Below, in pieces: positions 36,422 to 47,272 of a stretch of 64,000 bases of DNA; position 1 is the stretch's first letter, and every line of letters begins with the position of its first letter. The notes below the pieces were generated by a model. It searched no databases. It was not told the DNA's origin and worked only from the letters and a program-made list of their open reading frames with translations. The position numbers were made by a program, and so were the translations under genes. The stretch comes from Calliopum simillimum (Eukaryota; Arthropoda; Insecta; Diptera; Lauxaniidae): the NCBI GenBank assembly GCA_951812925.1, contig OX638372.1:53752028-53816027 (forward strand), written 5' to 3'.

Positions 36422-38635
36422 ATGAACACAACCTTGGTTTTCATTCGAATCAAAAGTTTTTATTTAATATGCTAAAAGTATAAAAAAATGCTGTCGGACA
36501 AAAATTTTGGGGCGTTTGACGAGTCGGACACGCCGAATATGCCAAAACTGTGAAATAAAAAAACTTATTACCACAGAATTGGTCAATAAAAATATTCAAA
36601 ATCAAGTGGTAACATTGTCGGACAAAAATATTGGGGCATAACAATAGTCGGACAAAAAAAAATAAATTTTAATTAACAAAAAAGTGAGTGAACGAGCACT
36701 AAAATATTTTTCGTTGCCGGGAGAGGAAAAAAATATTCACCGACCCCCACTTAGTTTACCTCTCCAATATTTCTCTTAAGCTTACTATCCCCTTTTTCCA
36801 CCCCTTAAGCTCTCATTCAAAATGTTGATAAGAACATCATAAAAAAATTCCTCATTGCCTGGAGAGGAAAGAAATAGACGGAGAGCCAGCGCTTGGCTGA
36901 CCCTCCTCATAGTATCAAATTTTTTGTGAGTGTTCTTCCAATAGTAGGTATGAACTTCTGTTCTAGTGGATTCCTGAGAGGTGGTGCCTACGTGAGATAG
37001 CGGGCGCAAAAGGTCGAGAAATACAGTTTTTTGCAAATATCTCGCTAACGGTTAACTTTATAAAAAAATTAAGTTCCACAATTTTATAGCTCATTAAATT
37101 TCATATCGAAAAGTGTTTTTTGAAAATTGGTTTTGAAATTACTATAACTATGCTTACGTCATGGTATCATGGCTGCATTTTTTAGTGGGTATTCTTCCAA
37201 TAGTGGGTACTGACTTTTGTTTCAGTCAAACCGTGAGAGGTGGTGCCTTCCTGAGATATCGGGTGCAAAAGTCGAGAAAATCAGTTTATTGAAAATTGGT
37301 TTTGAAATTACTACAACTATGCCTACGTCATGGTATCATGGCTGCATTTTTTTGTGGGTATTTTTCAAATAGTGGGTACTAACTTTTAATTTAGTCAAAC
37401 CATGAGCGGTGGCGCCTTCGTGAGATATCGGGTGCGAAAGGTAGAGAAAATCAGTTTTTTGAAAGTTGATTTTCAAATTACTATAACTATGCGTTATAGT
37501 ACAAACTATGTACACTTGTATGCGGAAAATACCTTAAAAAAGGATATCTCCTAAACTGTGGATCGTACGAAAACAACTTGCACTACTTTTCGATATTCGA
37601 TTGTAGAGCACCATTTTATTGTAGAAATAAGCGTAATCGAGATACTAATTTTCTCGACCTTTGTGCCTGAATAACTTTTTGAACGACATTGAAATTGGTC
37701 TCGAATTTTGGTGCATACTTTGAAACTATAAAATAGACCGACTTAAGGAAAAAAATTATGGATTTTATATGTTGGATCGGAAAGTCCAATTTCACTGGAC
37801 CATATCTGCTAAACTATAGGTCGTACGAAATTTAATGATCTACAAAATTGTGGAACTTAATTTTTTTATAGAGTCAACCGTTAGCGAGATATTTGCAAAA
37901 AACTGTTCTTCTCGACCTTTTGCGCCCGATATCTCACGTAGGCACCACCTCTCAGGAATTCACTAGAACGGAAGTTCATACCTACTATTGGAAGAACACT
38001 CACAAAAAAATTCAGCTTTGATACTATGAGGAGGGTCAGCCAAGCGCTGGCTCTTAGTCTAAAATGTTTACATTAATTTTTCCTCCACAACATTTTTCTC
38101 GAACATACTATTCTATTTATATTTCTATCCTCCTTAAGGAGGAAAAATTCGTGGGGGTCGGTGAAAATTTTTTCCCTCTGACGGCAATGAGGAATTTTTT
38201 TATGATGTTTTAGTAACATTTTGTATGGGAGCCATCTTAAGGGGTGGGAAAAAAAGGGGTAGTATGTTTGAGAGGAATATTGGAGAGGTTAACTTAGTGG
38301 GGGTCGGTGAACATTTCATTCCTCTTCCGGCAACGAAGAATATTTAAGTGCTCGTTCACTCCATTTTTGTTAATTAAAATTACATTTTTTGTCCGACTAT
38401 TGTTATGCCCCAATATTTTTGTCCGACAATGTTACCACTTGATTTTGAATATTTTTTTGACCAATTCTGCAAATATTGGCTCTGTGGTATTAAATTTTTT
38501 TATTTCGTAACTTTGGCCTATTCGGCGTATCCAACTCGTCAAACGCCCCAAAATTTTAGTCCGAAAGCATTTTTTATACTTTAACATATCAAAAACTTTT
38601 GATTCGAATGAAAACCAAGGTTATGTTCATAAATT
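36422..38635. mobile_element. 2.2-kb foldback element with a tandem-repeat centre
   Basis: The left arm (about 36422-37105) pairs with the right arm (about 37845-38635). Shared blocks include CCTTGGTTTTCATTCGAATC at the tips, ATTGTCGGACAAAAATATTG, GTGAACGAGCACT, CACCGACCCCCACTTAGTT and GAGGAGGGTCAGCCAAGCGC. The centre (37127-37500) holds about three direct units of about 170 bp with ACTATAACTATGC and GTCATGGTATCATGGCTGCA. No transposase is present. Confidence 0.8.
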
Positions 38636-38639
38636 TTCC

Positions 38640-39320
38640 ATTTCGCTAGAGTCAAATTTAGTCAAAAAACCTTTGTATAACTTTCGAGCTTGCTTTTAAG
38701 TCTCCATCGAATACTTTTTGAAATCTATAGGTCTTCAGCTTACGCTTCTTCTTTGGTCTTTGTGTAGTACTTAGATTTCGAGGTATCTGCAATTACAGTA
38801 ATATCTCGCATTGAAGTGTCGGAATTCTGCTCAAAGAGTTGCTTCGCGTTTTGACCAACTTTGCGTCTTAGCTAGACTTTCTGTTTGAGATAATTTTTCG
38901 TGTGATATGTAGACCCCTCTTTGATACACCTGTTTTTTGAGCTATAACTAAAAATTTTAAATCCAGTTTTTTTAAGAAAGTGGACAAAATCAGTTTTCGA
39001 ACTTCTTATTGATTGCTAGACATCTTTTTTGTTTAAAGCGCTATCATCAAGTGTTATATATTTTTTTAATCATGATATTATATAGAAAAACAAGCACTCA
39101 TACATATTTTGACCTTTACGATCATCAGGTATATCATAATCTTAAGAAACAAAGGTATCAAATTTTTCTGGACCAGTCCTTAATTTTTATTCAGAAAGTC
39201 TTACAAATGAAAATTTCAGAAAAATAAAGTTTGCAGATTTTTTTATGTTGAAAGTTTGCTTGGAATAACAGTTTAGTAAAAATGTTATTACATTTTGTTT
39301 GTTAAATTTCAAACTGTATT
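38640..39320. other. Intronic stretch, nothing identified
   Basis: Short spurious frames only. No exon signals or clear repeats. Confidence 0.35.
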
Positions 39321-39323
39321 ACT

Positions 39324-39401
39324 TTAACCCTTTCGACCCGGCTGGGACAATATATCCCAATTTACATATATATATTGTCCCAGACGGGTCGAAAGGGTTA
39401 A
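39324..39401. mobile_element. TTAA-flanked hairpin MITE (piggyBac-like)
   Basis: TTAA occurs at 39324-39327 and 39398-39401. The 70-bp element between starts CCCTTTCGACCCGGCTGGGA and ends with its inverted copy, with one mismatch in about 28 bp. TTAA duplication and CCC-starting ends are characteristic of piggyBac-family elements; at this size it is a non-autonomous derivative. Confidence 0.75.
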
Positions 39402-39547
39402 CCAATTTTTATTATTTCTGCTTTGTAATTTTTAATTAGTAACTGAATTTTTAAACTAAAATTTTGAAGTTTTGTTCTATTTTAATTCTGAAAGATGTAC
39501 AAATTGTATTTGGAAAACAATTAATCTTTTGCTCACAAAATCATTTT

Positions 39548-39690
39548 TGAATGTATTTTTTGTATGGGCGGTAGGCGTGCCCGTTTACCGATTTCGCTCA
39601 TTTTTAAACCCGCGAGCTACCTTTTACAAAAAAGGCAGTGTACCAAATTTCATCGAATTATCTTGCTTAGTTTCCCGTAAAAAATATAGG
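39548..39690 (+). repeat. DINE-like repeat fragment
   Basis: GTATGGGCGGTAGGCGTGCC, CCGATTTCGCTCATTTTTAA and TACCAAATTTCATCGAATTA, then TTTCCCGTAAAAAATAT, match the distal part of the elements at 24.1 and 27.4 kb. Confidence 0.65.
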
Positions 39691-39699
39691 GCTGCGTAA

Positions 39700-41160
39700 A
39701 TCAGCGCTTTTTAAATAATTCCTTTGAGTAATTTCATTAAAATGAAAAAAGTGTTCAACGATTGGTTCGGGCCATTTGTAAAAGTGTATATTGGGTTAAA
39801 GAGGATACTTTCAGCTTTCTATGGATGGTTTTGGTTTCTTGTCCCTTTTTGACCTTAAGCAGTTCTAGTCCACTAAACTTCAAATTTAGAAAAAAAAAAG
39901 AGTAATTTAGAAAATATTCTTTAACATCCAAAATATAAATCGTACAGCTACTATCGCATAAAATAATTTCATGTTAACAATCTCACCAACTTAAAATTTA
40001 AACTTTTTATTGATGATAGTTTGCGACTAATAACCATTCATTTCCGATGAAAAAACCAAAAAACTCACTATTTTCTGAATTAAAAAAAAAAACTGCGTTT
40101 AACAGCATGCCACGCCCACAATTACTAATATTTTGACCAATTTTTTTGGCTACCTTATCAAATAGCATTAAAATTTTATAAATCGGTTACAACAGAAAAG
40201 GGAGGTTTTGGCCAACGAATTTAATTCTTCAGCCACTGTGCGACGTAACGTAAGCGACGCATTCTATGGACCGTTGGTTTGATGTTCGAAGTTTTTATAA
40301 AATTTAAAACAACAAACGTTTTCAAAAACTTTCGTTTGTAAAACTTTTTGAATAAAAGTTTCAAGGTTTGGTTTTAACATATAAATATGAACACTTGATT
40401 TTGTCCACTGACTAGAAGAGCAATCAGGTCTGATTCAAAACAAACTTTTTTTTCAATCAAGAGCTTTTCCAAAATAGTTCTCGACTTGACTTTTTTATTA
40501 AAACATTACGAAAATTTAATCAACAATTAAAAAACAAAAAAAAAAAAAAAAAACAAATACTCTATGGTTACTTCCCACACAATTTATATTTCTGGTTTTT
40601 AAATTTAATTTTTAACATAAGTAAATATTTGTACAAAAATAAAAAAAAAAAACATTCAAAGAAATAAACATACACCAAAGTTGGTCAAAGTTGGAACTGG
40701 TATTCGTTATAGGGAAACGAAACCATTTCGCATAAAAAACAAATGTGTGATTTTTCATTCAAAGTTGTAATCAACTGTAAAACGTGGGTATCCCGCGCAA
40801 TGGCATAACATTGACACCAAGGTCACGTGCATCGCATACCACCATGAATGACAACTGCTTTGTATTCCACATGCTGGACAAATCTATACGTTTACGCAAA
40901 GAAATTCATAAAATGAAAAGACAAATATACAAACATACATACAAAGTGTTTTGCTCACACGATCAAATAAATGTAAATATTTAAACAAAAGACGTTTAAA
41001 CGCAATTCAATTAAAAAATATTTGCGTACACTGCGACACAAATCGTTACGTCAGAGACAGAGATGTACAAAATTCAACTATAGGCCCCTATTGTGTATAT
41101 CAATTTAAGTGGAAACTGCTTAAAGCAGCTTCGTTACCAACGGATTGGCGTCATAATTTT
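39700..41160. other. Intronic stretch with an unexplained GC-richer block
   Basis: 40780-40900 (GTATCCCGCGCAATGGCATA, CACGTGCATCGCATACCACC) is less AT-rich than its flanks and could be an exon or regulatory element. I found no consistent splice sites or homologous motif on either strand. The rest is AT-rich with A runs. Confidence 0.35.
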
Positions 41161-41162
41161 GT

Positions 41163-41391
41163 AATTAGGCCGTACCAAAGGGCCTAAATACCAGTACGAG
41201 GCAAAAGTAGTGTCATGATATGAAACGGGTGACTTTTTGTAAGAAATGATTAAAATTGTTTTCTTTTTTCATGAAAAATTTACTTTGTTGTGGAAATTAT
41301 ACCAGTGAAATATTATGGCACATAATATTTATTACATTACTTTGCCTCGTAAGGGTACTTAGGCACTTTGCTACGGCCGCTCCTCAATTGT
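41163..41391. mobile_element. Second copy of the 10-274 MITE
   Basis: GGCCGTACCAAAGGGCCTAA and GAGGCAAAAGTAGTGTCAT at the left match the MITE at 10-274 and return inverted at the right (TTGCCTCG ... CGGCCGCTCCTCAATT). This copy is more diverged and lacks the outermost GAGGAGT at its left end. Confidence 0.75.
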
Positions 41392-41655
41392 CAAGCCGCA
41401 CTGTGGGCTAGATTTTATGAAAATTGGCAAAACCCAAATACAGTGCGCTCGCGATAATATGAACTAATTAAAACCAAGCCATTTTATTTTTGCGAGATTG
41501 TTTGTATTTACGAAAGGCAGTGAAGGTATTCCATAGACCGTGTAAATGCCTCAAAAACCTCATAAGCTCGTAATAATTGTCAAAATCCATACGAATTTGA
41601 CAACTATGTTAAAGTGTTAAAGTTGTTTAAGGAATACCCTTAGTGTGCTAGCGAT

Positions 41656-41768
41656 AATGGGGGTTATCGTGAATCAAGATTCCCGGGGAATTTTCTTAAA
41701 CTGCAATAGAGAATGCACGGCAGTTTGAGAAAATTCCCCGGGAATCTTGATTCACGATAACCCCCAAT
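41656..41768. mobile_element. 107-bp hairpin MITE with AAT target duplication
   Basis: The element 41659-41765 has 47-bp arms starting GGGGGTTATCGTGAATCAAG with at most one mismatch and a loop of about 12-14 bp. It is flanked by AAT on both sides (41656-41658, 41766-41768). The unfilled target GCGATAATATGAACTAA is readable at about 41451-41467. A second copy is at 56627-56735. Confidence 0.8.
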
Positions 41769-41887
41769 ATGAACTAAAGTAGACGTTAAAAAAAAAAATA
41801 CCCGTGTCTCGTGGTTTTTCTCCAGCACGTCACATTTTTTTAATCGATTTTTGAAGTTTTTTATCCACTGTACATGAAAAAAACAAA

Positions 41888-42476
41888 AATTCTTGTGTTA
41901 AATCTATGAATTTAACTATATGATCCTTACATTTGAGGTGTATCATGTGATCAGTAAACTTATGCATTTTAACCCTGTCCAACCCGCAGATGTGGGTAAT
42001 TTTTGCCCTTTTCTCAAAAAGGAAAAAAATGTCACCCAAAACAGGGGAATATTGGGTGCTATTATTGATTCCGTCGAAAAGCATTTTCGCGCGGAAGCAA
42101 ATTTTGCTATTCTTGATTCCGAAAAGTAGATACATCTGTCATCACTGTTCCGCAAAACAGATAATTTTGGCATTATTGTTTCTGCAAATAATTTGACAAA
42201 TTAAACAACCCTGACATCGAAGTGACGTTCATTTTTGTGTATTCTTGATTCCGAGGAATAGATATATTTCAGTATTTTTCTTCCGCAAATACTGACTCAA
42301 TATTCCCCTGTTTTTTCTTAAAAAGGTGCAAAAATTACCCACATGTGGAGGTTAAACAGGGTTAAAATTTCTAACAAAAATATTCCCCGCAATATCCTAC
42401 ATAAGTTTGCTGAACACATGATACATCAGATGTAAGGATCATATAGTTTAATTCATCGATTTAACACAAGAATGCG
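41888..42476. mobile_element. Inverted repeat split by a TTAA-flanked MITE
   Basis: Outer arms 41888-41968 and about 42397-42476 pair (ATTCTTGTGTTAAATC, ATATGATCCTTACAT). Inside lies 41973-42361, flanked by TTAA at 41969-41972 and 42362-42365. Its ends are CCCTGTCCAACC / CCCTGTTTAACC followed by shared TGTGGGTAATTTTTG and ACAGGGGAATATTG blocks. The inner element is a 389-bp piggyBac-like non-autonomous copy nested in an older foldback. Confidence 0.75.
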
Positions 42477-42785
42477 GTAAACATTGTAGAAATAAATTCG
42501 GATTCTGTTTCAATTTTAAGAAAAATTATGTTCATATTTTAGAACTTTTGCAAAAAAGTTCATATTTTGGGATGTTAATATTATTGCGAGTTCTTCTCAT
42601 TTTTGATTTGTTTATTAGTAGTTTGATAAAATTCCTATATATGTTTTACATCATAGGCCAAAAAATTAAAGTTCCCACTTTTGTATTTTGGAGCTACCAG
42701 CAAGTAGAACTTAAGGCTTTTTAGTCAGTTGAAAAAAAATCACAGGTCCTGAAATATTTTCTAAGTCGCGCGGTAAATTTTTCAA

Positions 42786-43520
42786 TTAAGGGGGGCTTCT
42801 CATGTAACACGTCAAAAAGTAGTTGTTTTTCGGGATTGATTTTCACTCGGAAAATAAAAACACACACAAATAATTTTTTGCATATATTTAAGAATATGTT
42901 TGAACTATAAAAAAAGCATTTTTTCAAAAACTAAAATGACAAAATAGCGGACTTATTCAATGTTGCGTGTGGCGACATTTAACAAGTAGGATTTATCGCG
43001 GTACATTGTGGAGCCCAAAGTATTTATCTGAAACATAAAACAACATTTTTTTATTACTCAGCAGGGTTCCCTTGAGTGCATGAATGTCTGCAACTCCAAA
43101 AAATTCGATTCTACAATATTGAAATCACGTCTTAAAAAAAAAGTGCTATTTTTTCGTCATTTTTTTTTTTCACTAAATGGGGCTAAAAAGTGTATAAAAT
43201 AAATTTTTTCCCACAATTTCAGACATTCATGCACTCGTTCAATTTATAATCTGCAAAACACTGTTTAGAAATCAAAAATCGGTTATGTAGTTTTTTCGCA
43301 ATCGTGTACCGCGATTTTAAAACCATAGTTTTGCGAAAAAACGATTTAAAGTTTGAGTTCGCACACAAAGCGCGCCGGAGCGCGCTGGTTCAATCAATCA
43401 TATTTTCCATAATATTTAGAGTTGAGTCATGAAACTTTGGGAATATACTCCCAAGACGATATTCTATCAACCTATGAAAAAAAAAAAAAAATCGATTTTT
43501 ACATGAGAAGCCCCCCTTAA
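42786..43520. mobile_element. 727-bp element with TTAA duplication and 18-bp TIRs
   Basis: The element 42790-43516 begins GGGGGGCTTCTCATGTAA and ends with its exact reverse complement, flanked by TTAA (42786-42789, 43517-43520). No transposase frame is present. The TTAA target suits piggyBac-type transposition, but the G-run terminus differs from the CCCT start typical of that family. The interior includes AAGCGCGCCGGAGCGCGC, a short GC-rich inverted repeat near 43369. Confidence 0.75.
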
Positions 43521-44420
43521 TGCATTTTTACTTTTAATTTCACAAATTCTTCAAAGCTAGACAAAAATCGTCGCGTTGGGTAAACAAGGTTCTTAGTCAA
43601 ATAACAAACATTTTGTGAAATCAGAGAAACAAAATTTTCATGACCTTTAATGCGCTTGAGATGGTTTTAATGGTCTACTAATCAACTTAACAAAAAATTA
43701 ATGAAGTAATGTAGACTATATCATGGCTTTTCATCCATTCTTAATTGGTTTTAATAATAAAATGAGTCTCTCAAATTATACAGGTTCTATCTGTAGCACA
43801 TGGTTAATATGAAAGTAGGAATAATTTTAAAATTCAACAAAGTTCTATCTTACGATAGAACCTCTGTTCTGAGTTTTCGTTCTCCCCACATTTTTATCCA
43901 GTTTTATGGCTGTCTGCCACGTTTTTTTGTGTTTTGGCGTTGCTTTTGTCAAAATATAATTTTCCATTTTGGTTTTAATATTGGTGAACACAATATTTCG
44001 AAATTCCGTTTGCTATAAAAAAAATGGATTCGGTTTGGCGGAATGTTAAAATTGACAGATAGAACTTTGGTGCCTTACTACAATACGTATTTGGGTAGAT
44101 AGAACTAAGTATGTTTCACACTAATTTTCACCTCTTTTATTAATCCTTGAACTAATTCAAAAATACACATAGAAGCAGCAGTATTGATTCGTAGGTTTTG
44201 AGGCTATAACAAGAAAAATCCATATTCTTAAACAAACAATTAAAATTTTAGTAGAAAAACAAATAAGATAGTTACATCCGGAGAGCAATTTTTTTTTTTT
44301 TTTTTTCAAAAATTTCGATGAAATTTGCTGATGAAAATTTTAGGTTACATAAAAATAACGGCGAAATCGGGGTATGGAGATGTTTTCGTAATTATTTGAG
44401 GGTTAAACATAAAATAGGTT
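43521..44420. repeat. Stretch with AGATAGAACT-type short repeats
   Basis: GTTCTATCT at 43784 and 43842 and AGATAGAACT at about 44057 and 44097 are inverted copies of a 10-bp motif spread over 320 bp, perhaps the ends of a small element. No gene recognised. Confidence 0.4.
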
Positions 44421-44424
44421 TACT

Positions 44425-45026
44425 TAAAATCTTAGCTGCTCGATTTCGCAAATTATAGCCATTTACTCAATTAGCTCTAGAGTCTAGACTACACAAAGAA
44501 ATGAAAAAAATGAAAAACAAAAGAATTGAAAATAATCGCGTCCAACACATTTTTTAATGCTGAATCCGAATCTGGCCACAGGATTGCTTTATCACGTCAG
44601 GATACTGTACTTTAAAGCCATAAAACCTGATATATGGCAGTTGATTGCCCTAGTGTAATATGTAACATTGAAAAATTGCGTTTTTTGCACTTTTTTAACT
44701 TTGTAGGTTAAGATTTTTTTGAGAATAAAAGAGATATCAATACACACAATTCAAGGTACATTTTGAAGGGACTACTGCTTCCAACAACTATATCAGATTT
44801 CGTGGTTAAAAACTACCATGTCTTGTCCTCAAACTTTAAACATAATGAAAAATTTTGTAGCTTAAATCCTGACGTGATAAAACAACTCTGCGGTCAGATT
44901 TGGATTTAGAACTGAAAAATGCATCGAAGGTGACTATTTTTGTTTATTTTTTTTTTAGTTTCATTTTTTGTTTTCTTTGAATTATTGCCTATAACTTTGC
45001 GAAACCGAACAGCTAGGATTTTAAAT
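44425..45026. mobile_element. Foldback element of about 0.6 kb
   Basis: The arms (about 44425-44630 and 44865-45026) pair: AAAATC(T/C)TAGCTG, TTTCGCAAA(G/T)TTATAG, ATCACGTCAGGAT. The inner GGCCACAGGATTG / ACTCTGCGGTC region is less alike. No coding frame. Confidence 0.65.
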
Positions 45027-45498
45027 AAAGCAGTTGCATAATCCAGAAATAATCACAAAAACTTCTCTATACCCTGATTTCGTCGTCACCAAAAATACTC
45101 AGCAGCCCACTACTGATTTGATTAGGATTATTATAAACTACATCACACTAAGATTTTGACGACAATTTTTTTCACGCATAAAATCTGTGGAGTCATACGT
45201 TTTATTTTTATAAAGTATCTAGTTATTCTGTTAACTACTAAGTTAACGACTTTTTGGGCTGATAACTGATTGTTTTTAAAAAGGATTTGTAAAAAATCTA
45301 CTCTTGTTTGTGATGAAAAATTTCATAAAAATTGAACGCAAAAGGATTTACAAGCTTTAGGAATGTACGGAATATTGAAAAATTATAAACTTTATAAAAA
45401 TCTAACAATGTAGCACCAACGCAATTTTTTTTTTTTTTTTTTTTTTAAAAACTTGTGAAAAGGTGAGCAACAACAAAGTGTTGTGGGTTGAAACTTAC

Positions 45499-45665
45499 GT
45501 TTGCGCAGTTGAAAAAATGTTGTTTTTTGTCGTTGTCGGCTTGAGTTTTAAATTGAGCTGGTATTCTAAAGCTGCAGAGATTGAACTGCTGAACCAACAA
45601 TTGAAACAAAATTGAGAGATATCAACTCTTTACTGACAGATACACCGACCACCGACCGCACAATC
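45499..45665 (-). promoter_or_regulatory. Candidate 5' UTR exon and promoter A
   Basis: On the minus strand, TTCGATTGTGCGGTCGGTGG (initiator-like) precedes about 165 nt of unique, relatively GC-rich sequence ending at CGCAAAC|GTAAGT. A noncoding first exon spliced to 33996 fits the strand and signals. The long open frames here are CAA-repeat artefacts. Confidence 0.4.
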
Positions 45666-45732
45666 GAACGAATGATCGCGTAAGTTCGAGTTTGTTATGA
45701 AAAGATCGATGACGACAATAAAAGACAAGCGC

Positions 45733-45762
45733 TGCTGTTGTTGTTGTTGTTGTTGTGTTGTT
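45733..45762. repeat. (GTT)n microsatellite
   Basis: An imperfect run of GCTGCTGTTGTTGTTGTTGT type, just upstream of candidate promoter A on the minus strand. Confidence 0.85.
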
Positions 45763-46505
45763 AATTTGGTTACAACGCGTGCGGTTTTGGACTTGCCACT
45801 TGACTTGATGATCGTCAAACAAACAGATGGTTAGAAAATGGCAAATTTTACGGCTGACAGGTTGTTCAAATGGCACAAAATAACTCACATTTTAATGAAT
45901 TAAAATCAAAATTGCATATTCACATATATGTACATATGTATGTAGCTTCAAAATCAAAAATCACTTATATGTAACTCAAAGCACTGAGGCGGCGCAGCAC
46001 ACAAACTCGTAAGCAAACGACATTTTTTCTATGGTAATAACAACAAGTAACTTTATTATGTGTAAATATGCGCGTCATTGAATTTCTATCTTAGAAATGC
46101 ATTTGTCATATGAAGCTTACACGATTTTTTTTTATTGTTGATTTTTCCTTAACTTGATACAAAAAAGAAAAGCCGCAATCAATGTGAGTCAACGCGACGT
46201 TAAATTACGTCAAATATAACATCGTTAAACAAACTAAACAATAAAATTTTAAAACAAAAAAAAAAAAAAAAACAAGAAACCCGTATATTGTTTTCTTTTG
46301 ATATACCAAAGCTACCACAGAGTGTAGATCGTGCAAATGTTACGAATGAACTGATCTACCTGTGCTCAAAACTATAACCGCGTTGCGGTCCATCTGACGT
46401 CCACTCGATTTCGATTGCTTGTTGTAGTATTATTCTCCAATCTCTTAATGCCCCACCACTGCCGCTTGCTCCATTAAATCATCGTTGACTCGTTGACTTG
46501 TTTAC

Positions 46506-46572
46506 CTGTTGCTGCTGCTGTTGCTGATTCTGTCTATACGAACTTCAAACTAGATCCGCCAACATATATACG
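46506..46572 (-). promoter_or_regulatory. Candidate TATA promoter and 5' UTR exon B
   Basis: On the minus strand, GCACGCGTATATATGTTGG supplies a TATA box near 46570. About 30 nt downstream a short exon would run to CAGCAACAG|GTAAAC with the donor at 46506/46505. This would place the start of the minus-strand gene at about 46.54 kb, about 43 kb from its poly(A) site. The linkage is inferred only. Confidence 0.4.
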
Positions 46573-46599
46573 CGTGCTCTGCGCATGCGCACGCAAATA

Positions 46600-47272
46600 T
46601 AAAAATTTTGATGATTGGTTATATAGCGTTTTGTTTGCTATACAACAGATTTCAACATAAAACATACAGCATCGCAATATTTTTGCATAAAATTTAAGGC
46701 ATTGAAACATCTTTCTGTTAAAAAAAGAGAAAAATATTTAGTTGATGTGCACACATATGTACGTTGATTTGTTAGCTTATTTATTTTTATTGTACGTATA
46801 TTGATAATAATCATTGATGTGCAAGGTAACATTGTCTACATACCACATATGTATTGTCATTCAACCCGCAAATGAGTCAATCTGTATTTTGAATTATTCT
46901 TTTTGTTTTCTTTAGTTTAGAACTGAGCTACTACAGCTATTTGTCGCCTTAGCTAATTTTGAATATTTATTTTAAAGCCATCACATCTGAAACAGTTTAT
47001 AATATTGTGTTTCCTTATATCGATTACAAAGTATGATAGGTTAATTCTTAATCCTTCTGTAGCTCAGGAAGATAGCATGTATTGACTGCAGGGTATAAAT
47101 ATTATATATTTTTTCTTAATTATTAAGGGTTTTTTGGCGGGTAAGATAAATTTTATAAACAATTGTCATAAGATGCATCAAATTCCTACATTTCCATCCA
47201 CTTTTTTTTCTCAACTTTTAATTTGTTTAAAAGAATTTTAAAGATAAATATTAAAAATTTTACACTAAAGGA
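46600..47272. other. Intergenic AT-rich stretch
   Basis: No gene or clear repeat is visible. It lies upstream of candidate promoter B and ends at the octamer array. Confidence 0.5.

Noticed and set aside
45622..45888. 88-codon minus-strand frame with a poly-Thr run
   Set aside because: The run is a GTT/CAA microsatellite. The region is better explained as a noncoding first exon and promoter.
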